Shown piece after piece: positions 1 through 5,001 of a stretch of DNA of 5,001 nucleotides. Positions within the stretch are counted from its first letter, which is position 1. Each line of letters opens with the position of its first letter. The translations under genes were made by a program, and so were the position numbers. The notes beneath the pieces are model-generated. The model searched no databases. It saw nothing but the letters and a program-made list of their open reading frames with translations, and was not told the DNA's origin. The stretch is taken from contig JAQGHJ010000832.1 in assembly GCA_028288905.1 (NCBI GenBank), positions 1-5,001 of the forward strand, given 5' to 3'. Source of the DNA: Phycisphaerales bacterium (GTDB lineage: Bacteria > Planctomycetota > Phycisphaerae > Tepidisphaerales > Tepidisphaeraceae).

Positions 1-1458
1 GTCGCCGTCGCGCCCGCCGGCGACGGCACCGGGGCGGCGACGCGGCTCGTCGTCACGATGGCGTTCGAGTCCGGGTTCGCCCGCCACCAGCTCGGCCGGT
101 TCCGCCTCAGCCTGACCGATGCCCCGAACCCGGTCCCGCCGCCGGCCCCGCCGGCCGACGTGCGGGCCGCTCTGGACCTGGTGCCCGCTGCCCGGACGGA
201 CGCCCAGCGGTCGGCCGTCCTCGGCTATTTCCGCCGATCCGTTTGGGCGGGCGGCAAGGCGCTTGTCGACCGGGCCGCCGCCGCCCGGGCCGAGCGGGAC
301 GCGTTCGAGAAGACCGTCCCGACCGCCATGGTGATGCGGGAGCTGCCGAAGCCGCGGGACACGTTCGTGTTCACCCGCGGCGAGTACGACAAGCCGGGCG
401 AGAAGGTGGCCCCCGGTACCCCCGCGTTCCTCCCGCCGCTGCCGGCCGGCGAGCCGGTCAACCGGCTGGCCCTTGCCCGCTGGCTCGTCGCCCGCGACCA
501 CCCGCTCACCGGCCGGGTCACGGTCAACCGGTACTGGCAGCTAATCTTCGGCACCGGGCTGGTGAAGACGAGCGACGACTTCGGCAGCCAGGGCGAGCTG
601 CCGACCCACCCCGAGCTGCTCGACTGGCTGGCGGCCGAGTTCCTCGACGGGCCGACGCAGGGGGAGGCGGCCGCGGCGGGAAAGTGGGACGTCCGACACC
701 TCCTGCGGCTGTACGTGACGAGCGCGACGTACCGCCAAGCGTCGGCCGTCGCGCCGGCCCTGCTCGCCCGCGACCCGGAGAACCGGCTGCTCGCGCGCGG
801 CACCCGCCACCGGCTCCAGGCGGAGCTGATCCGCGACCAGGCGCTGGCGGCCAGCGGGCTGCTCGACGGCCGGGTCGGCGGGGCGAGCGTGATGCCGTAC
901 CAGCCGCCGGGGCTGTGGGAGGAGCTGATGAGCCGCGGCGACGGGGCGAACTGGTCCGCGCAAACGTACGCCCAAAGCCGCGGCCCGGACCTGTACCGGC
1001 GGACCATGTACACGTTCTGGAAGCGGACGAGCCCGCCCCCGTCGCTGGCCACGTTCGACGCCCCCGACCGCGAGACCTGCACCGTCCGCCGCGGCCGCAC
1101 GAACACGCCGCTGCAGGCGCTGGTGCTGATGAACGACCCGACGTACGTCGAGGCCGCGAGGAAGCTGGCCGAACGTGCCCTGACCGAACCGCCCGCCGGG
1201 GCGACGGATGCGGACCGGCTGGCTCTAGCGTTCCGGGCCGTGCTCGCCCGCAAGCCCCGGCCGGAAGAGTCGACCGTGCTGGCTGGCGTGTTGGGCACGC
1301 AGCGGACGAAGTACGCCGCCGACCCGGCCGTCGCGGCGAAGCTGCTCGGCGTCGGCGAGTCGCCGCGAGATGAGAAGCTCGACCCGGTGGAACTGGCCGC
1401 GTGGGCGACGGTCTGCGGGGTCGTGCTGAACTTAGACGAGGCGGTGACGCGGGGGTGA
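1..1458 (+). CDS. DUF1553 (PSD1) domain protein, C-terminal part; start lies upstream of window
   Basis: The frame is open from base 1 to the TGA at 1456-1458 (485 residues). The ATG at 58 is internal: the codons before it read in frame as a conserved-looking segment ending LVVTMAFESGFARHQLGRFRLSLTD, with HxLGRFRLS typical of the stretch joining the DUF1549 and DUF1553 parts of planctomycete surface proteins. The DUF1553 domain follows. Its hallmarks are NRLALARWLVARDHPLTGRV (about window residues 152-171), NRYWQLIFGTGLVKTSDDFG (176-195), GELPTHPELLDWLAAEF, then FDAPDRETCTVRR and RTNTPLQALVLMNDPTYVE (from residue 352). The family usually has an N-terminal signal peptide, often a cytochrome-like PSCyt1 domain, and DUF1549; those parts would be upstream. 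The biochemical role of the family is unknown; it is presumed to act outside the cytoplasm. A DUF1501 gene is the usual downstream neighbour and is present here, but about 810 bases away with a toxin-antitoxin module between. Family assignment is firm; function is not. Confidence 0.93.
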   Translation, partial: VAVAPAGDGTGAATRLVVTMAFESGFARHQLGRFRLSLTDAPNPVPPPAPPADVRAALDLVPAARTDAQRSAVLGYFRRSVWAGGKALVDRAAAARAERDAFEKTVPTAMVMRELPKPRDTFVFTRGEYDKPGEKVAPGTPAFLPPLPAGEPVNRLALARWLVARDHPLTGRVTVNRYWQLIFGTGLVKTSDDFGSQGELPTHPELLDWLAAEFLDGPTQGEAAAAGKWDVRHLLRLYVTSATYRQASAVAPALLARDPENRLLARGTRHRLQAELIRDQALAASGLLDGRVGGASVMPYQPPGLWEELMSRGDGANWSAQTYAQSRGPDLYRRTMYTFWKRTSPPPSLATFDAPDRETCTVRRGRTNTPLQALVLMNDPTYVEAARKLAERALTEPPAGATDADRLALAFRAVLARKPRPEESTVLAGVLGTQRTKYAADPAVAAKLLGVGESPRDEKLDPVELAAWATVCGVVLNLDEAVTRG

Positions 1459-1469
1459 GGTGGTGTCGT

Positions 1470-1484
1470 CCGACGACGCGTCGG
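1470..1484 (+). repeat. Perfect inverted repeat after the DUF1553 stop
   Basis: CCGACG-ACG-CGTCGG forms a 6-bp stem with a 3-base loop, starting 12 bases after the DUF1553 stop codon. An alternative overlapping fold is possible (GTCGT-CCG-ACGAC). It could act in termination, but no T-rich tract follows, so calling it an intrinsic terminator would be guesswork. Stems of this size also arise by chance in GC-rich DNA. Confidence 0.35.
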
Positions 1485-1573
1485 CCCGCGGACGTTCATC
1501 GTGTCTTGAACACCCGGTCGGCCGACGGCCATGGGCTTTGTCAGCCGTTGCGCTTCTGCCCAGTTGACAACAC

Positions 1574-1604
1574 TTGGCAGTTGGGAATCACATCGAAGTT
1601 TAAT
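1574..1604 (+). promoter_or_regulatory. Candidate sigma-70-type promoter for the toxin-antitoxin module
   Basis: TTGGCA at 1574-1579 matches the -35 consensus at 5 of 6 bases, and TTTAAT at 1599-1604 matches the -10 consensus at 5 of 6. The spacer is 19 bases, slightly longer than the ideal 17. The stretch is locally AT-rich and lies 67-97 bases upstream of the antitoxin ATG. The palindrome GTTGACAAC (1563-1571) just upstream could be an operator, since antitoxins of this kind often repress their own promoter. Consensus matching in a planctomycete is only suggestive. Confidence 0.35.
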
Positions 1605-1662
1605 GCGACTGCGGGCGAGTCGGGCCGGTATCCTCTTGGAGGTCGATGTTCTTGTCGGTACT

Positions 1663-1668
1663 GGAGAA
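1663..1668 (+). promoter_or_regulatory. Ribosome binding site of the antitoxin
   Basis: GGAGAA lies immediately upstream of the ATG at 1671, with 4 bases between GGAG and the start codon. It supports 1671 as the true start rather than the longer open frame that begins at 1401 inside the DUF1553 gene. Confidence 0.55.
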
Positions 1669-1670
1669 CC

Positions 1671-2102
1671 ATGACGGACGCAACGCGAAAGGTTCTGGAT
1701 CAAATCCGCACCCTGCCGCGGAGCGAACAGGAAGTTGTGCTGGCTGCGATTATCGACAGCTTGGACGGGCCGTCGCCTACGCCCGCCGAGCAGACGGACG
1801 TCGATGTAGCCTGGAGTCATGAAATTCGGCGGCGAGTGGCCGCCTACCGTAACGGGACAGCGACGCTGATCGATGCCGACGAGGTGTTCGCGACCCTTCG
1901 GACTGGGGTAGCGACGATGAAGGTGCGGTTCGACGCTGGGGCTGCGGACGAGTTGCGGACCGCTGTCGAGTATTACGACGGACAGAACCTCGGGCTCGGT
2001 GATGCGTTCGAGGCCGAGGTGCGGGATGCGATCAATCGGGTCGTGCAACTGCCCCAAGGCTGGCCGCTTGTCGAGGAGGGGGCTCGCGCCGTGTTCTCGT
2101 GA
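1671..2102 (+). CDS. Addiction-module antitoxin fused in frame to the first part of a ParE/RelE-like toxin
   Basis: The ATG at 1671 starts a 143-residue open frame. Residues 1-77 resemble the short 'putative addiction module component' antitoxins: an N-terminal helix-rich part ([30 protein letters not shown]), then [18 protein letters not shown] and the usual ending [10 protein letters not shown]. Such antitoxins are normally about 70-80 residues, bind their cognate toxin and often repress their operon. Here there is no stop after the ending. The frame continues through TGVAT into [13 protein letters not shown], the start of the toxin (Met at residue 83, position 1917), and ends at a TGA (2100-2102) in the middle of the toxin domain. 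A TAG sits one frame over at 1909-1911, just after a GGGG run (1905-1908), so loss of one G would restore a separate 79-residue antitoxin. The product as written would be an antitoxin carrying about two thirds of a toxin. Whether this is real fusion, decay or a base-call error cannot be told from the sequence. Confidence 0.75.
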   Translation: MTDATRKVLDQIRTLPRSEQEVVLAAIIDSLDGPSPTPAEQTDVDVAWSHEIRRRVAAYRNGTATLIDADEVFATLRTGVATMKVRFDAGAADELRTAVEYYDGQNLGLGDAFEAEVRDAINRVVQLPQGWPLVEEGARAVFS

Positions 2103-2212
2103 GGCGATTCCCGTACGGAATCGTGTACGTGGCGGACGCGGGAGGGGTGTATGTCGCGGCCGTCATGCACCTTCGCCGCAAACCGGGGTACTGGGCTGGC
2201 CGGTTGAGGTAA
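1917..2212 (+). pseudogene. ParE/RelE-like toxin, frameshifted
   Basis: The toxin begins at ATG 1917 with a GGGG stretch 8 bases upstream. Frame one reads [20 protein letters not shown], then [16 protein letters not shown] and [13 protein letters not shown], and stops at TGA 2100-2102. The conserved C-terminal part of the family is intact from 2099 in another frame: [16 protein letters not shown], then [21 protein letters not shown] and TAA at 2210-2212. The RRFPYGIVY strand and the H-x-RRKPGYW ending are typical of ParE-type plasmid-stabilisation toxins. Removing one TC from the TCTC at 2095-2098 gives a continuous frame reading [18 protein letters not shown], with normal family spacing and a length near 97 residues. 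A 2-nt duplication is therefore the simplest explanation. The intact family inhibits growth, by gyrase poisoning (ParE) or mRNA cleavage (RelE); this copy should be inactive unless the frame change is an error. The target cannot be inferred here. Confidence 0.8.
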
Positions 2213-2268
2213 GCCAGCACTTGTCCGGTCGCGACTGCCCGTGTTCGCCATGGTCGATCGGTGATGCC

Positions 2269-3789
2269 ATGACGCCAGCCCAACAGTTCAACCTGCTGCT
2301 CGCCCGCCGCCAGTTCCTCGGCCGGACCGCGACCGGCGTCGGGACGGCTGCACTGGCCTCGCTGCTGGACCCGTCGCTCCTCTGCGGTTCGACGTCGCCC
2401 GCGGCTACCCCCGTGGCCGTCTCGATGCCCAGCGGCGTCGGCGGAACACCAGGCGTCGGGGCCGCCCTCCGCGCCCTGCACTTGGCCCCGAAAGCCAAGC
2501 GGGTGATCTACCTCGTCATGAGTGGCGGGCCGTCGCACATTGACCTGTTCGACTACAAGCCGGCCCTACGCAAGATCGACCGGACCGAGCTCCCGGCCGA
2601 GGTCCGCCAGGGCCAGCGGCTGACCGGGATGACGAGCGGGCAGTCGAAGTTCCCGTGCGTCGCGCCGATGTTCGACTTCAAGCAGCACGGCCGTAGCGGC
2701 GCGTGGGTGAGCGAGCTGCTGCCGCACACGGCCGCCGTCGTCGACAATTTGTGCGTCGTCAAGTCGATGCACACCGAGGCGATCAACCACGACCCGGCGA
2801 TCACGTTCATCCAGACCGGGTCGCAGCAGCCGGGCCGGCCGTCGCTGGGGGCGTGGCTCAGCTACGGGCTCGGCAGCGCCAACGCGAACCTGCCGGCGTT
2901 CGTCGTGCTGATCAGCCAGGGCAGCGGGAACAAGACGGACCAGCCGATCTTCAGCCGGCTCTGGGGTAGCGGGTTCCTCCCGAGCCAACACCAGGGCGTG
3001 CGGCTGCGGGCCGGCGGGGACCCGGTCCTGTACCTGAGCAACCCGCCGGGCATCGACTCCGGCACCCGCCGGACCATGCTCGACGCCACGGCCCGGCTGA
3101 ACCGGATGGCCGAGCAGCAGTTCGGCGACCCGGAGATCGCCGCCCGCATCGCCCAGTACGAGATGGCGTTCCGCATGCAGACCAGCGTGCCGGAACTGAC
3201 CGACCTGAGCACCGAGGGCAAGTCGACGCTGGCCGCGTACGGGCTCGACGAGTCCGGGCACAACGCGACCGACGGCGGGTACGCCCGCAATTGCCTGCTC
3301 GCCCGCCGGATGGCCGAGCGGGGCGTGCGGTTCGTCCAGCTCATGCACCGCGGGTGGGACCAGCACGGGGCGCTGCCGCAGCAGATCCGCGGGCAGTGCA
3401 AGGACGTCGACCGCCCGTCGGCGGCGCTCGTCGCCGACCTCAAGGCCCGCGGGCTGCTCGACGACACGCTCGTCGTGTGGGGCGGGGAGTTCGGCCGGAC
3501 GATCTACAGCCAGGGGGCGGTGACGGCCACCAGCCACGGCCGCGATCACCACGGCCGATGCTTTACGATGTGGCTCGCCGGAGGCGGCGTCCGGCCCGGC
3601 ACCGTCCACGGCGAGACGGACGACTACTGTTACAACATCGTCAAGGACCCGGTCCACGTCCACGACCTCAACGCCACCGTGCTGCACTGCCTCGGCGTCG
3701 ACCACGAGCGGCTGACGTTCAAGAGCCAGGGCCGCGACTTCCGGCTGACGGACGTGCACGGCACGGTCGTGAAGTCGCTGCTGGCGTGA
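2269..3789 (+). CDS. DUF1501 protein with Tat signal (exported, alkaline phosphatase/sulfatase-like fold)
   Basis: This 506-residue protein has a twin-arginine export signal near its N-terminus: ARRQFLGRT with Arg13-Arg14, followed by the hydrophobic stretch [11 protein letters not shown]. That placement fixes ATG 2269 as the start and rejects the open frame running upstream to 1999, which would bury the signal and overlap the toxin. Family hallmarks are [17 protein letters not shown] (His90, Asp92), HRGWDQHG (Asp364, His366), VWGGEFGRT (Glu407, Arg410) and GRDHHGRCF (Asp426, His427, His428), then [10 protein letters not shown] and a C-terminus ending VKSLLA. The His/Asp-rich clusters are where metal-binding residues of the alkaline phosphatase/sulfatase superfamily would be expected, but substrate and reaction are unknown. 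DUF1501 genes usually follow DUF1549/DUF1553 genes in planctomycetes, and the products probably work together outside the cytoplasm. The upstream ribosome binding site is weak (GGTGAT region). The gene appears intact and of normal length. Confidence 0.93.
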   Translation: MTPAQQFNLLLARRQFLGRTATGVGTAALASLLDPSLLCGSTSPAATPVAVSMPSGVGGTPGVGAALRALHLAPKAKRVIYLVMSGGPSHIDLFDYKPALRKIDRTELPAEVRQGQRLTGMTSGQSKFPCVAPMFDFKQHGRSGAWVSELLPHTAAVVDNLCVVKSMHTEAINHDPAITFIQTGSQQPGRPSLGAWLSYGLGSANANLPAFVVLISQGSGNKTDQPIFSRLWGSGFLPSQHQGVRLRAGGDPVLYLSNPPGIDSGTRRTMLDATARLNRMAEQQFGDPEIAARIAQYEMAFRMQTSVPELTDLSTEGKSTLAAYGLDESGHNATDGGYARNCLLARRMAERGVRFVQLMHRGWDQHGALPQQIRGQCKDVDRPSAALVADLKARGLLDDTLVVWGGEFGRTIYSQGAVTATSHGRDHHGRCFTMWLAGGGVRPGTVHGETDDYCYNIVKDPVHVHDLNATVLHCLGVDHERLTFKSQGRDFRLTDVHGTVVKSLLA

Positions 3790-3838
3790 CCGGCTGCACC
3801 GCACTTCCCGCACGTCGGCGTCCGCCCCTCTGTCGTTG

Positions 3839-3855
3839 GGCCGGTTGTGCCGGCC
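3839..3855 (+). terminator. Candidate hairpin terminator after the DUF1501 gene
   Basis: GGCCGG-TTGTG-CCGGCC makes a perfect 6-bp GC stem with a 5-base loop, 49 bases after the DUF1501 stop. There is no run of T after it, so it is at best a non-canonical terminator. Its position at the end of the gene is the main support. Confidence 0.3.
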
Positions 3856-3901
3856 GACCTGAGTTGGGTTCGGGGCCGTACTAATCGATCGAGTCCGAGT
3901 A

Positions 3902-3916
3902 GCCAGTACCACTGGC
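3902..3916. repeat. Perfect inverted repeat
   Basis: GCCAGT-ACC-ACTGGC forms a perfect 6-bp stem with a 3-base loop. It stands out because its surroundings are less GC-rich than the rest of the window. It could be a protein-binding palindrome or part of a structured RNA; nothing in the sequence decides between these. Confidence 0.35.
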
Positions 3917-3969
3917 CCTGCGAATCCCCGCCGCGTCGACTCCTTTCCTCTCGTCGCCCGCGCCGCAAC

Positions 3970-3986
3970 GCGGGGTTCCTCCCCGC
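3970..3986. repeat. Perfect inverted repeat
   Basis: GCGGGG-TTCCT-CCCCGC forms a perfect 6-bp stem with a 5-base loop. No T-rich tract flanks it on the + strand. It could equally work as a hairpin in RNA from either strand. Confidence 0.35.
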
Positions 3987-4006
3987 CTGTCCCCGCTCCG
4001 GATACA

Positions 4007-4028
4007 AAGCCTTGAGCCTCAGCGGCTT
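4007..4028. repeat. Imperfect inverted repeat
   Basis: AAGCC pairs with GGCTT around an inner TTG/CAG pairing (including one G-T wobble) and a single bulged C at 4023. The loop is AGCCT. It is the fourth hairpin in the gap and lies about 100 bases upstream of the sigma factor start. Confidence 0.25.
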
Positions 4029-4130
4029 GCCGGCAGTCGTGTTAAGGATTTCGTCCCGCGCGACGTAACCTCACGGCGGGCGGACGGTCCCACCCCGGCG
4101 GGCCGGGCACCGACGCCCGGGACCCGGCCG

Positions 4131-4670
4131 ATGCCCATCCACCAGGACCAACTGATCCGCCTCCTCATCTCCGAGCGGGCCCGCGTGTTGGCGTACATCC
4201 GATCGATCGTCCGGCGGGAGGACCTGGCCGAGGACGTGTTCCAAGAGGTGTCGATCCGGGCGGTGAACAAGCAGGCGGAGATCGAAGACGAGGTGCACTT
4301 TCAAAAATGGGTGCGGGTGGCGGCTCGGTTCGAGGCCCTCAACGCGGTGCGAAAGGTGCGGGTCCGCGATCTCGTGTTGGAGTACCGGGTGCTCGACGAA
4401 CTCGAACAGGAGTGGGACCGGCACGACGGCGACGCCGCCGGCAACGACGCCCGCCGGGCCGACGCGCTGGCCGACTGCCTGGCGTCCCTCTCCCCGGCCG
4501 CCCGGGACATCGTCCGCCAGCGGTACGAGGGCGGGCGGTCGGTGACGGACGTGGCCAAGCGGCTGCGGCGACCGGTCGACAGCCTGTACGTGACGATCAG
4601 CCGCATCCACCGCGCCTTGGCGGACTGCGTGACCCGCCGGCTCGCCGGCCCGGAGGCCGTCCGTGCCTGA
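4131..4670 (+). CDS. ECF sigma-70 factor, Rhodopirellula/Verrucomicrobium type
   Basis: This 179-residue protein has the two-domain layout of extracytoplasmic-function sigma factors. Region 2 spans about residues 9-80: LAEDVFQEVSIRAV (Asp35, Gln38, Glu39) matches the conserved core-RNA-polymerase-binding helix, and FQKWVRVAARFEALNAVRK matches the promoter -10 recognition part. A charged linker follows (about 84-110, with DELEQEWDRHDGD). Region 4 spans about 113-163: LADCLASLSPAARDIVRQRY, then the helix-turn-helix SVTDVAKRLRRPVDSLYVTISRIHRAL that would contact the -35 element. Length is normal. A weak GGGA (4119-4122) lies 8 bases before the ATG, and I see no better upstream start in frame. 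The downstream gene starts within its last codons, implying translational coupling to a probable regulator or membrane partner. The protein directs RNA polymerase to a specific promoter set, which cannot be identified from this window. Confidence 0.92.
   Translation: MPIHQDQLIRLLISERARVLAYIRSIVRREDLAEDVFQEVSIRAVNKQAEIEDEVHFQKWVRVAARFEALNAVRKVRVRDLVLEYRVLDELEQEWDRHDGDAAGNDARRADALADCLASLSPAARDIVRQRYEGGRSVTDVAKRLRRPVDSLYVTISRIHRALADCVTRRLAGPEAVRA
4652..4656 (+). promoter_or_regulatory. Strong ribosome binding site for the GTG-started gene at 4663
   Basis: GGAGG lies inside the end of the sigma factor gene, 6 bases before GTG 4663. This near-perfect Shine-Dalgarno sequence at ideal spacing decides the start of the downstream gene in the absence of an ATG. 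Confidence 0.75.
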
Positions 4671-5001
4671 CCCCGACCCCAACGGCCCGAGCCGGCCCGG
4701 TCCGAGCAGGCCCGGTCCGGGCGGGCGCGGCGCGACCGACCTCGACGCGCTGGCCGGGCAGATCGTCCGGTACTTGGCCGCCGACCTGCCGGCCGACGGC
4801 GTGGCGGCCCTGGGCGAGGCCCTGCGGTCCGACCCGGCCGCCCGTGACCTGTTCGTTCGGTTGTGCCTGCTCGAATCGCACTTGGTCGAGAAGTACGCCC
4901 CGGGCGGCCGGGAGCTGATGGCCGACCTCGTGCTCGACGAGGTGGCGGACCCCGCGGCCGCCGGGGCCGACTCGCGGACCGAGGCCGTCGCCATGCCGGC
5001 C
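4663..5001 (+). CDS. Probable anti-sigma/FecR-type partner of the sigma factor, N-terminal part; runs off the window
   Basis: A GTG start at 4663 with GGAGG 6 bases upstream opens a frame of 113 codons that is still open at the window end. It overlaps the sigma factor stop (4668-4670) by 8 bases in another frame, a typical coupled arrangement. After a Pro/Gly/Arg-rich head with two PSRPG units (about residues 9-18), the sequence reads LDALAGQIVRYLAADLPADG, VAALGEALRSDPAARDLFVR and LCLLESHLVEKYAP. This pattern (a short helical domain with a 'DPAAR..FV.LC..ES.L.E' core) matches, from memory, the N-termini of planctomycete FecR-domain, LamG-domain or anti-sigma-like proteins encoded next to ECF sigma factors. 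Those proteins usually have a membrane segment and an exported domain further on, which would lie beyond the window. No membrane segment is visible yet. The gene is firm; the anti-sigma role is inferred from position and this partial resemblance. Confidence 0.78.
   Translation, partial: MPDPDPNGPSRPGPSRPGPGGRGATDLDALAGQIVRYLAADLPADGVAALGEALRSDPAARDLFVRLCLLESHLVEKYAPGGRELMADLVLDEVADPAAAGADSRTEAVAMPA
4687..4716 (+). repeat. Two 15-bp tandem repeats encoding PSRPG
   Basis: Units 4687-4701 and 4702-4716 differ at one base (CGG against AGG, both Arg) and each encode Pro-Ser-Arg-Pro-Gly. A partial third unit follows (PGGRG). The repeat lies in the N-terminal head of the gene starting at 4663 and likely forms a flexible, disordered tail. 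Confidence 0.7.

Larger units (their letters stand above)
1459..1670. other. Lower-GC intergenic stretch upstream of the toxin-antitoxin module
   Basis: This 212-base gap contains no convincing gene. Hand-counted GC over 1541-1640 is about 56%, well below the coding DNA on either side. It holds a perfect inverted repeat just after the DUF1553 stop (1470-1484), a 10-bp palindrome GTCGGCCGAC (1517-1526), a short palindrome GTTGACAAC (1563-1571), and a candidate promoter (1574-1604). The base composition suggests that the left edge of an acquired segment lies somewhere between about 1490 and 1560. I found no flanking direct repeats or transposase remnants that would define the edge. Confidence 0.6.
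3790..4130. other. Non-coding gap between DUF1501 and sigma factor genes, rich in short hairpins
   Basis: No convincing gene lies in these 341 bases. The only forward frame of note (GTG 3847 to 4068) gives an Arg/Ser/Pro-rich sequence with no recognisable domain. Four hairpin-forming repeats occur within 190 bases (3839-3855, 3902-3916, 3970-3986, 4007-4028). From about 4090 to the sigma factor ATG the DNA is extremely GC-rich and self-complementary (for example CCCGG-CGGG-CCGGG at 4094-4107), so the leader of the sigma factor mRNA is probably strongly folded. The promoter of the sigma factor is expected in this gap, but I see no convincing -35/-10 pair. Confidence 0.55.

Noticed and set aside
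1564..1569. Perfect TTGACA as a -35 element
   Set aside because: No acceptable -10 sequence lies 16-19 bases downstream; the TTTAAT is 29 bases away. TTGGCA at 1574 gives better spacing.
1401..1670. Upstream extension of the antitoxin frame
   Set aside because: It begins inside the DUF1553 gene and crosses the intergenic stretch. The antitoxin family start and the ribosome binding site both point to ATG 1671.
225..2057. Long reverse-strand open frame of 610 residues
   Set aside because: It mirrors the DUF1553 gene and the toxin-antitoxin module. Its sequence is Arg/Ser/Pro-rich with no recognisable domain, as expected from the antisense of GC-rich coding DNA.
2091..2104. Programmed ribosomal frameshift in the toxin
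   Set aside because: There is no slippery heptamer or obvious downstream stimulatory fold, and a TC duplication in TCTC explains the frame change more simply.
1999..2268. Upstream extension of the DUF1501 frame
   Set aside because: It would overlap the toxin gene and place the Tat signal about 100 residues inside the protein. ATG 2269 puts the twin arginines at residues 13-14.
1459..2268. Insertion sequence or transposon carrying the toxin-antitoxin module
   Set aside because: No transposase, terminal inverted repeats or target-site duplications are visible at either edge.
2566..3912. Reverse-strand open frame of 448 residues opposite the DUF1501 gene
   Set aside because: It is antisense to a clearly recognised gene and has a biased Arg/Val/Ala composition without motifs.
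3847..4068. Forward open frame of 73 residues in the gap before the sigma factor
   Set aside because: It starts with GTG inside a hairpin, has no good ribosome binding site, and its Arg/Ser/Pro-rich translation resembles non-coding GC-rich DNA.
4071..4994. Reverse-strand open frame of 307 residues opposite the sigma factor
   Set aside because: It spans the antisense of two well-supported forward genes and shows no domain.

Overview
This high-GC window looks like chromosomal DNA of a planctomycete, most likely a member of the Gemmataceae (Gemmata/Fimbriiglobus-like). The taxonomic call rests on gene content: a DUF1549/DUF1553-type protein followed by a twin-arginine-exported DUF1501 protein, then an ECF sigma factor resembling the Rhodopirellula/Verrucomicrobium type. 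No marker gene fixes the genus. All real genes lie on the + strand.

Layout. (1) Positions 1-1458 hold the C-terminal part of a DUF1553 (PSD1) protein whose start lies upstream of the window. (2) Positions 1459-1670 are a lower-GC intergenic stretch with small palindromes and a candidate promoter. (3) Positions 1671-2212 hold a small toxin-antitoxin module: an addiction-module antitoxin followed by a ParE/RelE-like toxin. It carries two separate frame anomalies. The antitoxin has no stop and runs in frame into the toxin, and the toxin is then cut by a 2-nt frame change just before its conserved RRFPYGIVY block. The whole tail of the toxin is still readable in the other frame down to a TAA. (4) Positions 2269-3789 encode an intact DUF1501 protein with a Tat signal. 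(5) Positions 3790-4130 have no convincing gene but contain several perfect short hairpins. (6) Positions 4131-4670 encode an ECF sigma factor. (7) A GTG-started gene at 4663 overlaps its end by 8 nt, has a strong ribosome binding site, and runs off the window. Its N-terminus resembles the short anti-sigma/FecR-associated domain common next to planctomycete ECF sigma factors.

How the parts fit. DUF1549/DUF1553 and DUF1501 genes are commonly adjacent in planctomycetes and are thought to encode exported partner proteins of unknown biochemical role. Here the pair is split by the toxin-antitoxin module, whose lower GC (about 56-58% in sampled stretches, against about 65-77% in sampled lines of the DUF1501 gene) suggests later acquisition followed by decay, or alternatively sequence errors. 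The sigma factor and its overlapping partner form a separate, translationally coupled regulatory unit whose targets cannot be read from this window. I do not see a clearly new system. The most unusual item is the fused and frameshifted toxin-antitoxin locus.
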